A stretch of 64,000 bases of DNA, taken from positions 1 through 64,000 of the forward strand of contig DATJTJ010000135.1 in assembly GCA_035503515.1 (NCBI GenBank). Reading direction: 5' to 3'. Source of the DNA: DAIDKA01 sp035503515 (lineage in GTDB: Bacteria > Pseudomonadota > Gammaproteobacteria > Steroidobacterales > Steroidobacteraceae). Made by a program: the position numbers and the translations under genes. Each line of letters starts with the position of its first letter. The stretch's first letter is position 1. The notes under the pieces were generated by a model that was given only the letters and a program-made list of their open reading frames with translations, was not told where the DNA came from and did no database searches. Of the stretch, positions 1-10,439 are shown piece by piece.

Positions 1-543
1 TACGGCCCCGGCTTCCACGGGGTGACCACCTCGCTGGGTGAACCGTACGACATGTACGCGATGACGGCGGCCCACAAGACGCTCCCCATCCCCTGCTATG
101 CGCGCGTGACCAACCTCGCCAACGGACTTTCGGTGGTGGTCCGCATCAACGATCGCGGCCCGTTCGTCGCCAATCGCATCATCGATCTGTCGTACACCGC
201 GGCGGCGAAGCTCGACATGCTGCGCCAGGGCACGGCCATGGTTGAAGTGCGGGTGCTCACGCCCGGGGATCCGCAGAACCAGGCGCTGACGCGCGCCAAC
301 CAGACTCCCCCGCCCACGCTGTACGTGCAGGCCGGGGCGTTCGCGGTGGCCGCGAATGCCCAGGGACTGCTGCACCGGCTGCAGCGGGCGGGTCTCAGCA
401 ACAGCTTCGTACTGCCGCCGCAGCCCGGCGGGCGTCTGTACCGGGTGCGGGTGGGACCGGTCGCCAGTGTCGCGGACTTCGACGCGCTGGCGACGCGGCT
501 CACAACGCTGGGAGTTCCCGACGCGCGCCTGGCGCCCGACTGA
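1..543 (+). CDS. rlpA: RlpA-type septal lytic transglycosylase, 5' end missing
   Basis: The reading frame is open from the first base, so the N-terminus (lipoprotein signal) lies outside the window; 180 residues remain. The visible part begins inside the double-psi beta-barrel (YGPGFHG, then GEPYDM, TAAHKTLP and RINDRGPF, the family's catalytic-core motifs). The last 75 residues form a SPOR domain that binds denuded peptidoglycan (starting near LYVQAGAF and ending with the RVRVGPV strand). RlpA enzymes of this type cleave naked glycan strands at the division site. It lies 45 nt upstream of dacA in the usual rlpA-dacA order. The family assignment is firm; transglycosylase activity is inferred from Pseudomonas RlpA. 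Confidence 0.93.
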   Translation, partial: YGPGFHGVTTSLGEPYDMYAMTAAHKTLPIPCYARVTNLANGLSVVVRINDRGPFVANRIIDLSYTAAAKLDMLRQGTAMVEVRVLTPGDPQNQALTRANQTPPPTLYVQAGAFAVAANAQGLLHRLQRAGLSNSFVLPPQPGGRLYRVRVGPVASVADFDALATRLTTLGVPDARLAPD

Positions 544-588
544 TAAACTTGCGACCCTCGACTCGAGCACTCATTGAGAATTCTGCAG

Positions 589-1728
589 ATGATCCGTAGC
601 TTCACCGCCGCTTTCGCGTTCACCCTGTGCGGCATCGCCGCCGCGCACGCCGCCGCACCCATTCCCACCCCGCCGACCGTGCCGGCGCGGGCCTATCTGC
701 TGGAGGACTACCAGACCAGCCGGGTGCTCGCCTCGGACCACGCCGACGACCGCATGGAGCCGGCGAGCCTCACCAAGCTCATGACGGCGTACATCGTGTT
801 CACCACGCTGCACGATGGCCGCCTGAAGCTCACCGACCAGGTCACCATTTCCGAACACGCCTGGCGCTCGGAAGGTTCGCGCACCTTCATCCAGGTGGGC
901 AGCCAGGTTCCGGTGGACATCCTCATCAAGGGCATGATCGTGCAGTCGGGGAACGATGCGACCGTCGCCCTGGCCGAGCGCATCGCCGGCACCGAGGATG
1001 CCTTCGTGCAGCTGATGAACGCGTATGCCAAGCGCCTGGGGATGCTGCACACCCATTTCGCCAATTCCGACGGACTGCCCAATCCCGACCACTACACCAC
1101 GGCGCGGGACCTGGCACTGCTGGCGCATCACCTCATCCAGGACTTCCCGGATTTCTATCCGCTGTTCAGCCTGCACGAGTTCACCTGGAACAACATCAAG
1201 CAGCAGAACCGCAATGGCCTGCTGAGCTCGGATCCGACGGTCGACGGCCTCAAGACCGGGCATACCGACAGCGCCGGGTACTGCCTGGTGACCTCCTCGC
1301 TGCGCAACGGCATGCGGCTGATCTCGGTGGTGCTGGGCTCGGATTCGATCAGGCAGCGCGAACAGGCGAGCGCGACGCTGCTCGGTTACGGATTCTCGTT
1401 CTACCAGACCGTGAAGGTGAAGGGCCGCGGCGAGGTGCTGGCGCAGCCGCGGGTCTTCCTCTCCGCCTCGGGGACCGCGCCGGTGGGCCTGAACCAGGAT
1501 ATCTACGTGACCGTCGGCCGCGACGTGGCCGGCCAGCTCAGGTCCTCGACCACCCTCGGCAACAAGCTGCTCGCACCGCTGGCGGCCGGGACGAAGGTGG
1601 GCGACTTCGCCGTCACCACGCCCGATGGCGCGGTCGTCGCCCAGGCGCCGATCGTGACGCTGCACGCCGTGCCCGCCGGCGGCCTGTGGACGCGCATGAC
1701 GGATCACATCTCGCTCTGGTTCAAGTAA
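589..1728 (+). CDS. dacA: D-alanyl-D-alanine carboxypeptidase (PBP5/6 family)
   Basis: Low-molecular-weight penicillin-binding protein that trims the terminal D-Ala from peptidoglycan pentapeptides in the periplasm. The three active-site motifs are present: SLTK (residues 60-63), SGN (in VQSGNDATVA) and KTG (in DGLKTGHTD). A signal peptide ends near AHAAA (residue 22), and the C-terminal beta-domain is followed by an amphipathic tail (WTRMTDHISLWFK) typical of PBP5 membrane anchoring. I start at ATG 589, which has GAGAA 8 nt upstream; a TTG at 574 would add five residues before the signal. The product is 379 residues, normal for the family. dat follows after 13 nt. Confidence 0.95.
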   Translation: MIRSFTAAFAFTLCGIAAAHAAAPIPTPPTVPARAYLLEDYQTSRVLASDHADDRMEPASLTKLMTAYIVFTTLHDGRLKLTDQVTISEHAWRSEGSRTFIQVGSQVPVDILIKGMIVQSGNDATVALAERIAGTEDAFVQLMNAYAKRLGMLHTHFANSDGLPNPDHYTTARDLALLAHHLIQDFPDFYPLFSLHEFTWNNIKQQNRNGLLSSDPTVDGLKTGHTDSAGYCLVTSSLRNGMRLISVVLGSDSIRQREQASATLLGYGFSFYQTVKVKGRGEVLAQPRVFLSASGTAPVGLNQDIYVTVGRDVAGQLRSSTTLGNKLLAPLAAGTKVGDFAVTTPDGAVVAQAPIVTLHAVPAGGLWTRMTDHISLWFK

Positions 1729-1741
1729 CCGGGGCGGGCAG

Positions 1742-2614
1742 ATGGCACCTCCGCTGCCCGTGTGCTACCTCAACGGCGAGTACCTGCCGCTGGCCGAAGC
1801 GCGGGTATCGCCGCTCGATCGCGCCTTCCTGTTCGGCGATGCCGTGTACGAGGTCATGCCGGTGTACGGCAGGCGGCCGTTCCGCTTCGCCGCGCATTGC
1901 GAGCGCCTGGCCCGCAGCCTGCGCGAGCTGGGCATGGAGGATCCGCACGGCCGCGAGGAGTGGCACGGCATCATTGCCACCCTGATCGAGCGCAATGCCC
2001 GTGACGACATCTACGTGTACTGGCAGGTGACGCGCGGGGCGGAATACGGTCGCAACCACGCCCCGCTGCCGAAACTGGCGCGCACGGTGTTCGCGTTCTG
2101 CGCGCCCCTGACGCTGCCGGACCCGGCGACCCTGGAACGCGGCGTGAGCTGCGTGACGGCCACGGACAACCGCTGGGGGCGCTGCGACATCAAGTCCACG
2201 GCACTGCTCGCCAACGTGCTGCTGCGCGAACAGGCCGCGCAGGCGGGCGCCTCCGAGACCATCCTGCTGCGCGACGGGTTCCTGACCGAGGGATCCGCCT
2301 CGGCGGTGCACGTGGTCCTCGATGGTGAACTCGTGACCCCGGCGCTCTCGCCGCAGGTGTTGCCGAGCCTCACCCGCGGGGCGGTGGAGAAGATGGCGGC
2401 GCGCGCCGGCCTGCGCGTGCGCGACGCACCGGTGACCGAGGGGCAGCTGCGCTCGGCGCAGGAAATCATGCTGTCGGCGGCGACCCGCGAGGTGGTGGCG
2501 GTGACGCGGCTCGACGGCGCGGCGGTCGGTGACGGCCGACCCGGCGCGTGCTGGCGCGCCGTGCACGCCCACCTGCAGCAGTACAAGCGCGAACTTGCCG
2601 CGAGCGCGTGGTGA
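1742..2614 (+). CDS. dat: D-amino acid aminotransferase (class IV PLP)
   Basis: Fold-type IV PLP aminotransferase of 290 residues, expected to interconvert D-alanine and D-glutamate with their 2-oxo acids, supplying D-amino acids for the cell wall. The N-terminus (YLNGEYLPLAEARVSPLDR, then FLFGDAVYEV) and the catalytic-lysine region (CDIKSTALLANVLLREQA) are characteristic, as is TEGSASAVHVV in the cofactor phosphate loop. Branched-chain aminotransferase IlvE shares the fold, but the context between dacA and ybeD is the usual place of dat. The stop codon overlaps the GTG start of ybeD (GTGA). Confidence 0.9.
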   Translation: MAPPLPVCYLNGEYLPLAEARVSPLDRAFLFGDAVYEVMPVYGRRPFRFAAHCERLARSLRELGMEDPHGREEWHGIIATLIERNARDDIYVYWQVTRGAEYGRNHAPLPKLARTVFAFCAPLTLPDPATLERGVSCVTATDNRWGRCDIKSTALLANVLLREQAAQAGASETILLRDGFLTEGSASAVHVVLDGELVTPALSPQVLPSLTRGAVEKMAARAGLRVRDAPVTEGQLRSAQEIMLSAATREVVAVTRLDGAAVGDGRPGACWRAVHAHLQQYKRELAASAW

Positions 2615-2868
2615 GCGAGCTGCTGCAGTTTCCGACCGACTATCCCATCAAGGTGGTCGGGCGCACCAGCGACACGCTGCGCGCGCGGATCGATGCGATC
2701 TTCGGCGCCCACGTGCCGGACCTGGATCCCGCCCGCACCACCGAACGCCTCAGCGGCAACGGCAATTTCCAGTCGATTTCCTATGTCATCCGCGCGGTCA
2801 GCGCCGCCCAGGTGACCGCCCTGGCAACCGATCTGAAGGCCTGCCCGGACGTCCTGATCGTGATCTGA
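2611..2868 (+). CDS. ybeD: YbeD/DUF493 family small regulatory-fold protein
   Basis: An 85-residue ACT-like (ferredoxin-fold) protein. The opening SELLQFPTDYPIKVVGR and the closing DVLIVI strand match YbeD. The start is GTG 2611, within GTGA shared with the dat stop; the preceding GTG at 2608 would add one residue. ybeD normally lies directly before lipB-lipA; here the next gene is an inserted sulfate-transport operon and lipB-lipA lie about 8 kb away on the other strand. The molecular function is unknown; an allosteric role linked to lipoate metabolism has been suggested from fold and context only. Confidence 0.9.
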   Translation: MSELLQFPTDYPIKVVGRTSDTLRARIDAIFGAHVPDLDPARTTERLSGNGNFQSISYVIRAVSAAQVTALATDLKACPDVLIVI

Positions 2869-2891
2869 CGCCCGCCTCGGGCGCATGCGGC

Positions 2892-2911
2892 CTGTAACCG
2901 TTTTGTAACCG
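2892..2911 (+). promoter_or_regulatory. Tandem direct-repeat operator upstream of cysA
   Basis: Two perfect TGTAACC heptamers begin at 2893 and 2904, exactly 11 bp apart, inside the 20-mer CTGTAACCGTTTTGTAACCG. A weaker third copy (CGTACCT) lies one further 11-bp step on, at 2915. Nineteen of the 20 bases recur upstream of sbp (10420-10439, minus strand). The layout is that of sites for PhoB/OmpR-family regulators, one of which is encoded in the operon at 8652. The identity of the binding protein is inferred. Confidence 0.8.
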
Positions 2912-2919
2912 GTTCGTAC

Positions 2920-2949
2920 CTGACGGTCAGACCCGTCCGAGCCTAAGAT
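2920..2949 (+). promoter_or_regulatory. Predicted cysA operon promoter
   Basis: CTGACG (2920-2925) and TAAGAT (2944-2949) are separated by 18 bp. The -35 begins 16 nt after the start of the second TGTAACC repeat, exactly as in the sbp promoter. Neither hexamer is strong, consistent with a promoter that needs an activator bound just upstream. Start-site mapping is not available. Confidence 0.6.
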
Positions 2950-2995
2950 CGGGCGTTTGGTCCCGCCGCCGCCCTGCCGGCCATAAGAACCTGAC

Positions 2996-4760
<1,765 letters not shown>

Positions 4761-4774
<14 letters not shown>

Positions 4775-5624
4775 GGCGGCCGGCAAGGGCACGCTGGTGC
4801 AGCCGAACATCCTGCCGGGATTCGGGCTGACCTTCGGCTTCACGACCTTCTTCCTGAGCGCCATCGTACTGATCCCGATGGCCGCGCTCGTGAGCATGGC
4901 CGCCTCCTCGCACTGGCACGAGTTCGTGCACACCGTCTTCAGCGAGCGGGCGCTCGCCTCCTACCGGCTCTCCTTCGGCGCCTCGCTCCTCGCCGCCAGC
5001 ATCAACCTGGTGTTCGGGTTCATCCTGGCCTGGACTCTCGTGCGCTATGACTTCCCGGGGCGCAAGCTGATCGATGCGCTCATCGACCTGCCGTTCGCGC
5101 TGCCCACCGCGGTCTCGGGCATCGCCCTGACCACGGTGTTCGCGCAGAACGGCTGGCTGGGCCACTACCTGGCGCTCGGCGGCATCAAGGTGGCCTACAC
5201 CTGGGTGGGCGTCACCATCGCGCTCACCCTGATCGGCATGCCCTTCATGGTGCGCACCGTGCAGCCGGCGCTCGCGGAGGTCCAGACCGACCTGGAGAAC
5301 GCGGCCGAAATGCTCGGCGCCAGCCGCTTCTACGTCTTCCGGCGCATCATCCTGCCCATCGTGGTCCCGGCCATGCTCACCGGGTTCGCACTCGCCTTTG
5401 CGCGCGGCGTCGGCGAATACGGTTCGGTGATCTTCATCGCCGGCAATCTCCCCTTCAAGACCGAGATCACCCCGGTGCTGATCGTCATCCGCCTGGAGGA
5501 GTACGACTATCACGGCGCCGCCGCACTGGGCTGCGTCATGCTCAGCATCTCGTTCCTCGGGCTGTGGGCGATCAATCACCTGCAGAGCTGGCGGCGCAGC
5601 CGCCTCGCCGAAGGCGGACGCTAG
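4761..5624 (+). CDS. cysT: Sulfate ABC transporter permease CysT (CysU)
   Basis: Inner-membrane permease of 287 residues with about six hydrophobic segments (first at FTFFLSAIVLIPMAALV). The MetI-type coupling loop that docks on the ATPase is ENAAEMLGASRFYVFRRIILP, with EAA-like residues, and DLPFALPTAVSGIAL and GEYGSVIFIAGN are characteristic of CysT. ATG 4761 has a perfect GGAGG 5 nt upstream and lies inside the end of cysA, indicating coupled translation. The TAG stop is followed at once by the ATG of cysW. Confidence 0.95.
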
Positions 5625-6494
5625 ATGGCGGGCGGACCTTCCCGGGCCATGCTGGCGGAGCTGCGCTCGCGGCCCGGCCACGACACCCTGCTCTCCCACC
5701 TGATGCGCTGGGTGCTGATCGGCATCTCGCTGCTGTTCCTGGCCGCGCTGCTGTTCGCGCCGCTGATCACGGTGTTCGCGACCGCGCTGTCCAAGGGGCT
5801 CGATGCGTATCTCGCGGCCTTCCATGATCCGGACACGCTGTCGGCGATCCGGCTCACGCTCACCACGGCCGCCGTCGTGGTTCCCGCGAATACCCTCTTC
5901 GGGCTGGCCGCCGCCTGGTGCATCGCGAAATTCGAATTCCGGGGCAAGAGCTTCTTCACCACCCTGATCGATCTGCCGATGGCCGTCTCGCCGGTAATCG
6001 CCGGCCTGGTCTACGTCCTGGTGTTCGGGCTGCAGGGCTGGTTCGGCGGCTGGCTGCAGGACCATAACATCAGCATCATCTTCGCGCTCCCCGGCATCAT
6101 CATCGCCACCATGTTCGTGACCTTCCCGTACGTCGCGCGCGAGCTGATACCGCTGATGCAGCAGCTCGGCAACGACGAGGAGGAAGCGGCCATCACGCTG
6201 GGCGCCGGCGGCTGGCTCACGTTCTTCCGGGTGACGCTGCCGAAGGTGCGATGGGGACTGATCTACGGCATCATTCTCTGCAACGCGCGCGCCATGGGCG
6301 AGTTCGGCGCCGTCTCGGTCGTCTCCGGACACATCCGTGGCCTCACCAACACGCTGCCGCTGCATGTCGAGATCCTCTATCGCGAGTACAACACCGTCGG
6401 CGCCTTCGCGGTCGCCTCCCTGCTGACCGGCCTCGCGGTGGTGACGCTGGTGATCAAGACGCTGGTCGAGCGCCGCGGCTACAAGGGACACTGA
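5625..6494 (+). CDS. cysW: Sulfate ABC transporter permease CysW
   Basis: Second permease of the sulfate importer, 289 residues. Family markers are DLPMAVSPVIAGLVYVL, the coupling loop EEEAAITLGAGGWLTFFRV and the C-terminal MGEFGAVSVVSGHIRG. It pairs with CysT to form the transmembrane channel, with CysA below and Sbp as donor on the periplasmic side. The start codon directly abuts the cysT stop. The histidine kinase gene follows within 10 nt, so transporter and sensor appear to be cotranscribed. Confidence 0.95.
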   Translation: MAGGPSRAMLAELRSRPGHDTLLSHLMRWVLIGISLLFLAALLFAPLITVFATALSKGLDAYLAAFHDPDTLSAIRLTLTTAAVVVPANTLFGLAAAWCIAKFEFRGKSFFTTLIDLPMAVSPVIAGLVYVLVFGLQGWFGGWLQDHNISIIFALPGIIIATMFVTFPYVARELIPLMQQLGNDEEEAAITLGAGGWLTFFRVTLPKVRWGLIYGIILCNARAMGEFGAVSVVSGHIRGLTNTLPLHVEILYREYNTVGAFAVASLLTGLAVVTLVIKTLVERRGYKGH

Positions 6495-6504
6495 CGCTTT
6501 GCCT

Positions 6505-8655
6505 ATGCTGCCCCGACTGCGACGCCTGCTCGAGCGACTGCGGATCGATCCGGCGACGACACGGCTGCGCTGGTGGCTGGCGGGCAGCGAGGTCATCATC
6601 GTGCTGCTCGTGGCCGGCGGCCTGTCGCTGTACGCCGGCGACCGGCTGCGGCAGGTGGCCGACAGCCAGGGCGCGGCCCGGGTGCAGCTGGGCGGGGCCA
6701 TGGCCCGCGAGACCCTGCGGCGGCTCGAAGAGGATGCACTGAGCGCGGCGCGTTCCATCGGCGATGGCCCGCAGCTGCAGAAGGCGCTGCAGGAGGCCAC
6801 CCGCAGCGAGCCGGTCAGGACCCAGGAGCTGGACGCCGTGCTGCGGCGCCTGTGCCCCACCGACATGGCCGACGCCTGCGCGATCTTCGATGGCGGCCGG
6901 ATGCTCTCCAGTGCGGGGGCCGCGGTGCCCTGGACCGAGGTGCTGCTGAGCATCGGCCGGCAGGGCCGCATCTTCCTGGCGGCGCCGGTCGCAAGCCCGA
7001 CGGCCCTGTTCGGGGCCACCATGCCGGTGAGCGGCCAGCCGGGATTGAGCGTGCTCGTGGTGCGGCACCTCGACAGCCAGCTGGCGACCGACCTGAGCAT
7101 GGCCGCGGGGCTTTCGATCCGGCTCATCAACTACCGCGCCTTCGCCGCGGCGCCCGTCGACCAGCTCACCAGCGTGCACACCGCGGGCCTGGCCGATGGC
7201 CATTACGCCGTCGCGCACATCCAGCCGCTGGACCTGTTCGTGGCGAGCTTCCCGCTGTTCACCAGTTCCGGCGAGGCCATCGCGCTCATCGAGGCGCGCC
7301 TGCCCGCCGCGCAGATCGACAGCGAGATCCGCTCGCTCATCGACCGGCTGCTGCTGACCGCGCTGGTGCTGGCGCTGCTGGCGATCGTGGCCGGCGCGGT
7401 GCTCGGTCAATTCGTCGCCGGGCCGGTGCAGGACCTGACCGAAGCGGCCGTGCGGCTGGGACAGGGGGACTTCTCGACCTCGATTCCGGTGGGCGGCACC
7501 GCCGAGGTCGGCGCGCTGGCGCGGACCATGGAGGACATGCGGCGCAACCTCGTCAACCTCACCGGCACGCTGCGGCGGCGCGAGGCCGAGGCCCAGGGCG
7601 TGCTGGCCGGCATCGTCGAGGGCGTGTTCGCCGTGGACAAGGACCGCAACGTGCGCTACCTGAACCCCCAGGCCGCCAGACTCCTGGGCGTGGATCCGCA
7701 GGCCGCGGTCGGTCGTTTCTGCGGCGACCTGCTCAGGCCCCAGCACGTGAACGGCGTGCGGCTGTGCGAGGTCGACTGTCCGATCCTCAAGGCGCGCACC
7801 GCCGGCACGGCGCAGTCCCTGGAGCGGCTGCACATCAACGATGCGGCCCCGCGCACCACCATCGTCACCAGCTCCGGCATGGTCGAGGGCCTGCAGGTGC
7901 AGGTGATCCGCGACGAGACCGAGCTCGAGGCGGTGCGCAGGGCCCGCGACAGCGTGCTCGCCAACATCTCCCACGAGTTCCGCACGCCGCTGGCCGCACA
8001 GCTCGCCTCGATCGAGCTGCTGCGCGACGGCCTGCTCACCATGCAGCCGGATGCCCGCGAGAAGCTGGTGATTTCGCTGGAGCGCGGCTCGCTGCGCCTG
8101 ACGCGGCTCATCGACAACCTGCTCGAGAGCGTGCGCATCGAATCCGGACAGCTGAGCATCCGCCACCAGAGCGTGTCGCTCGGCGAGGTCGTGCTCGAGG
8201 CCCAGGCGCTGATCGAGTCGCTGCTGGTGCAGCGCCAGCAGACGCTCGATGTGGAACTGCCCGATGACCTGCCGCTGGTCCGCGGCGACAAGACGCGCCT
8301 GACGCAGGTGTTCGTGAACCTCATCGCCAACGCCAACAAGTTCTCCCCGGACGGTTCGGTGCTCAGGATCGGCGCCGCCTTCAACGACGTCCAGGTCGAA
8401 GCCTGGGTCGAGGACGAGGGTCCCGGTGTCGCCGCGGGCGATGCCGACACGGTCTTCGAACGTTTCCGGCGCGGTGCGGATGTCGAACCCGAACCCGGCG
8501 GCCTCGGCCTGGGTCTATGGATCGTCAAATCGGTGATCGAGCGGCACGGCGGCAACATCGTCGTCACGCGCACGCCCGAACATCGCACCAGGTTCAGTTT
8601 CTCACTGCCCGTCCAGCCGCAGGGCGAGGACGGGTCCGGGAACAGCGCATCATGA
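6505..8655 (+). CDS. PAS-containing membrane sensor histidine kinase
   Basis: A 716-residue kinase. TM1 (about residues 22-42) and TM2 (about 277-305) bracket a periplasmic sensor of about 240 residues with no recognised ligand motif. HAMP follows (about 305-360), then a PAS domain (366-472) with four cysteines in the pattern FCGDLL, RLCEVDCPIL. HisKA has the phospho-His in NISHEFRTPLAA (about 485), and HATPase_c has NLIANANKF, DEGPG and GLGLGLWIV. ATG 6505 is chosen; TTG 6499 would add two residues. It sits between cysW and the regulator gene, whose ATG overlaps its stop (ATGA). The location implies sensing of sulfate supply or transporter state, which is inference. Confidence 0.9.
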   Translation: MLPRLRRLLERLRIDPATTRLRWWLAGSEVIIVLLVAGGLSLYAGDRLRQVADSQGAARVQLGGAMARETLRRLEEDALSAARSIGDGPQLQKALQEATRSEPVRTQELDAVLRRLCPTDMADACAIFDGGRMLSSAGAAVPWTEVLLSIGRQGRIFLAAPVASPTALFGATMPVSGQPGLSVLVVRHLDSQLATDLSMAAGLSIRLINYRAFAAAPVDQLTSVHTAGLADGHYAVAHIQPLDLFVASFPLFTSSGEAIALIEARLPAAQIDSEIRSLIDRLLLTALVLALLAIVAGAVLGQFVAGPVQDLTEAAVRLGQGDFSTSIPVGGTAEVGALARTMEDMRRNLVNLTGTLRRREAEAQGVLAGIVEGVFAVDKDRNVRYLNPQAARLLGVDPQAAVGRFCGDLLRPQHVNGVRLCEVDCPILKARTAGTAQSLERLHINDAAPRTTIVTSSGMVEGLQVQVIRDETELEAVRRARDSVLANISHEFRTPLAAQLASIELLRDGLLTMQPDAREKLVISLERGSLRLTRLIDNLLESVRIESGQLSIRHQSVSLGEVVLEAQALIESLLVQRQQTLDVELPDDLPLVRGDKTRLTQVFVNLIANANKFSPDGSVLRIGAAFNDVQVEAWVEDEGPGVAAGDADTVFERFRRGADVEPEPGGLGLGLWIVKSVIERHGGNIVVTRTPEHRTRFSFSLPVQPQGEDGSGNSAS

Positions 8656-9326
8656 AAGTCCTGATTGCCGACGATGACCGAGACCTGCTGGAGCTGATCG
8701 CGTTCACGCTGTCGCAGGCGGGGTACCTGCCCGTCAAGGCGCCGGATGGCAATGCGGCGCTGACGCTGTTCGCAAGCGAGGCGCCGGACCTGCTGGTGCT
8801 CGACATCAACATGCCGGGCCAGAGCGGCTTCAGGGTCTGCGAGACCATCCGTACCCAGTCCTCCGTGCCCATCATGATGCTCACGGCGCGCAACGAGGAA
8901 GAGGACCTGGTGCGCTCGCTGGAACTGGGCGCCGATGACTACCTCACCAAGCCGTTCAGCCCGCGCACGCTCCTGGCGCGCATCAAGGCGCTGATGCGCC
9001 GGGCGGGCATGGAGAATTCGGGGCCGCTCGCCTCGGGCCGGATCCAGCTCAACGTCGAGGATCACACTGTGCAGATCGGCACGGAGGCGGCCGTGCGGCT
9101 CACCAAGCTGGAACTGCGGCTGCTGCAGATGCTGCTGGTGAATGCCGGGCGTACGGTGGGTTCCGACCGGCTGCTGGTGCACATCTGGGGCCACCGCAAC
9201 TCCGGCGACCGGCAGCTGCTCAAGCAGCTGGTGCACCGGCTGCGGCAGAAGATCGAAAAGGATCCCTCGCTGCCGGAGATCCTGCAGACCGCGACCGGCG
9301 CCGGCTACAAGCTGGTGGTGGAGTGA
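8652..9326 (+). CDS. OmpR/PhoB-family response regulator
   Basis: 224 residues: a receiver domain with acidic cluster D8-D10, phosphoacceptor D51, T78 and K100 (YLTKPF), then a winged-helix DNA-binding domain whose end (QLVHRLRQKIEKDP, then TGAGYKLVVE) is typical of the OmpR class. The start ATG overlaps the kinase stop (ATGA), so the pair is translationally coupled. Regulators of this class bind tandem 11-bp-spaced direct repeats, and exactly such repeats precede cysA and sbp; I infer it controls both. It ends 7 nt from the convergent sbp gene. Confidence 0.92.
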   Translation: MKVLIADDDRDLLELIAFTLSQAGYLPVKAPDGNAALTLFASEAPDLLVLDINMPGQSGFRVCETIRTQSSVPIMMLTARNEEEDLVRSLELGADDYLTKPFSPRTLLARIKALMRRAGMENSGPLASGRIQLNVEDHTVQIGTEAAVRLTKLELRLLQMLLVNAGRTVGSDRLLVHIWGHRNSGDRQLLKQLVHRLRQKIEKDPSLPEILQTATGAGYKLVVE

Positions 9327-9333
9327 AAGCCGG

Positions 9334-10356
9334 TCACTTCGACCCGTAGATCTGGTCGAAGGTCCCCCCATCCTCGAAGTGATCCTTGCTCGCCTTGGCC
9401 CAGCCGCCGAAGTCCGCGATGGTCACCAGCTTGAGTTTCGGGAACTGCGCCGCATACTCCTGCGCCACCGCGGGGTCGCGGGGACGATAGTAGTTGCGGG
9501 CGATGATCTCCTGCGCCTCCCTGCTGTAGAGGTGCTGAAGGTACTCGGTCGCGACGGCCGTGGTGCCGTGCTTGATGGCAACCTGGTCCACGACCGACAC
9601 CGAGGGTTCCGCCAGGATGCTCAGGGAAGGCACGACGATCTGCACCTGATCGCTGCCGACTTCCTTCTGCGCGAGGAACGCCTCGTTCTCCCAGGCCAGC
9701 AGCACATCGCCGATGCCGCGCTGGACGAAGGTGGTGGTGGCGTCACGCGCTCCGGTATCGAGCACCGGTACGTTCGCATAGAGCTTGCGGACGAACTCCT
9801 TGGCCGTTGCGTCCGTGGCGCCGGGGTGGTGGCGGGCCCAGGCCCAGGCGGCGAGATAGTTCCAGCGCGCCCCGCCGGAGGTCTTGGGGTTGGGCGTGAT
9901 GACGCCGATGCCCGGCTTGACCAGATCGCCCCAATCCCTAATGTGCTTCGGGTTGCCCTTGCGCACCAGGAACACGATGGTGGAGGTATAGGGGGCGCTG
10001 TTGTCGGGCAGCCGGCTCTGCCAGTTCAGGGGCAGCAGCCTGCCGCGTGCGGCGATCTGGTCGATATCCCCGGCCAGCGCCAGGGTCACGACATCCGCGG
10101 GCAGACCCTCGATCACGGCCCGCGCCTGCTTGCCCGAGCCTCCGTGGGACTGGTTGATGCGCACGTCGGTGCCGGTCTTGGCCTTCCAGTAGCGCGCAAA
10201 CTCGGCGTTGTACTGCACGTACAGTTCGCGGGTCGGATCGTACGAGACGTTCAGCAGCGAGACGCTGGCGGCCTGCGCCAGCGGCGCGCCCAGCAGCACC
10301 GCACTCAACGACAGCCACGCGGCACGCGCCAGCCACCCTCGCATCTTCATGGTCAT
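9334..10356 (-). CDS. sbp: Periplasmic sulfate-binding protein
   Basis: 340 residues with a signal peptide ending at AQAAS (about residue 29). The mature protein carries the Sbp hallmarks NVSYDPTRELY, INQSHGGSGKQARAVI, NSAPYTSTIVFLVRKGNP and ITPNPKTSGGARWNYLAAWA, which line the sulfate pocket. It delivers sulfate to CysTW-CysA. The ATG at 10356 has CGGAG about 6 nt upstream; a second ATG two codons in is possible. The gene lies convergent to the cysATW-kinase-regulator operon and is driven by its own promoter with the same operator. Confidence 0.96.
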   Translation of the reverse strand: MTMKMRGWLARAAWLSLSAVLLGAPLAQAASVSLLNVSYDPTRELYVQYNAEFARYWKAKTGTDVRINQSHGGSGKQARAVIEGLPADVVTLALAGDIDQIAARGRLLPLNWQSRLPDNSAPYTSTIVFLVRKGNPKHIRDWGDLVKPGIGVITPNPKTSGGARWNYLAAWAWARHHPGATDATAKEFVRKLYANVPVLDTGARDATTTFVQRGIGDVLLAWENEAFLAQKEVGSDQVQIVVPSLSILAEPSVSVVDQVAIKHGTTAVATEYLQHLYSREAQEIIARNYYRPRDPAVAQEYAAQFPKLKLVTIADFGGWAKASKDHFEDGGTFDQIYGSK

Positions 10357-10381
10357 TCTCCGCAGTAAGCCTCGTGCGACT

Positions 10382-10411
10382 ATCGTAGCGGCGGGACCGT
10401 CACGAAGTCAG
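10382..10411 (-). promoter_or_regulatory. Predicted sbp promoter
   Basis: Read on the minus strand, CTGACT (10411-10406) and TACGAT (10387-10382) are separated by 18 bp, ending 25 nt before the sbp ATG. The -35 starts 16 nt after the start of the second TGTAACC repeat. This is the same geometry as the cysA promoter, which supports both predictions. Confidence 0.62.
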
Positions 10412-10419
10412 TCTACCGG

Positions 10420-10439
10420 CGGTTACAAAAGGGTTACAG
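10420..10439 (-). promoter_or_regulatory. Tandem direct-repeat operator upstream of sbp
   Basis: On the minus strand the 20-mer CTGTAACCCTTTTGTAACCG holds TGTAACC at 10438-10432 and 10427-10421, 11 bp apart. It differs at one base from the cysA operator. The first repeat contains the TAA stop of lipB (10436-10434), so the operator overlaps the end of the neighbouring gene. Confidence 0.8.
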
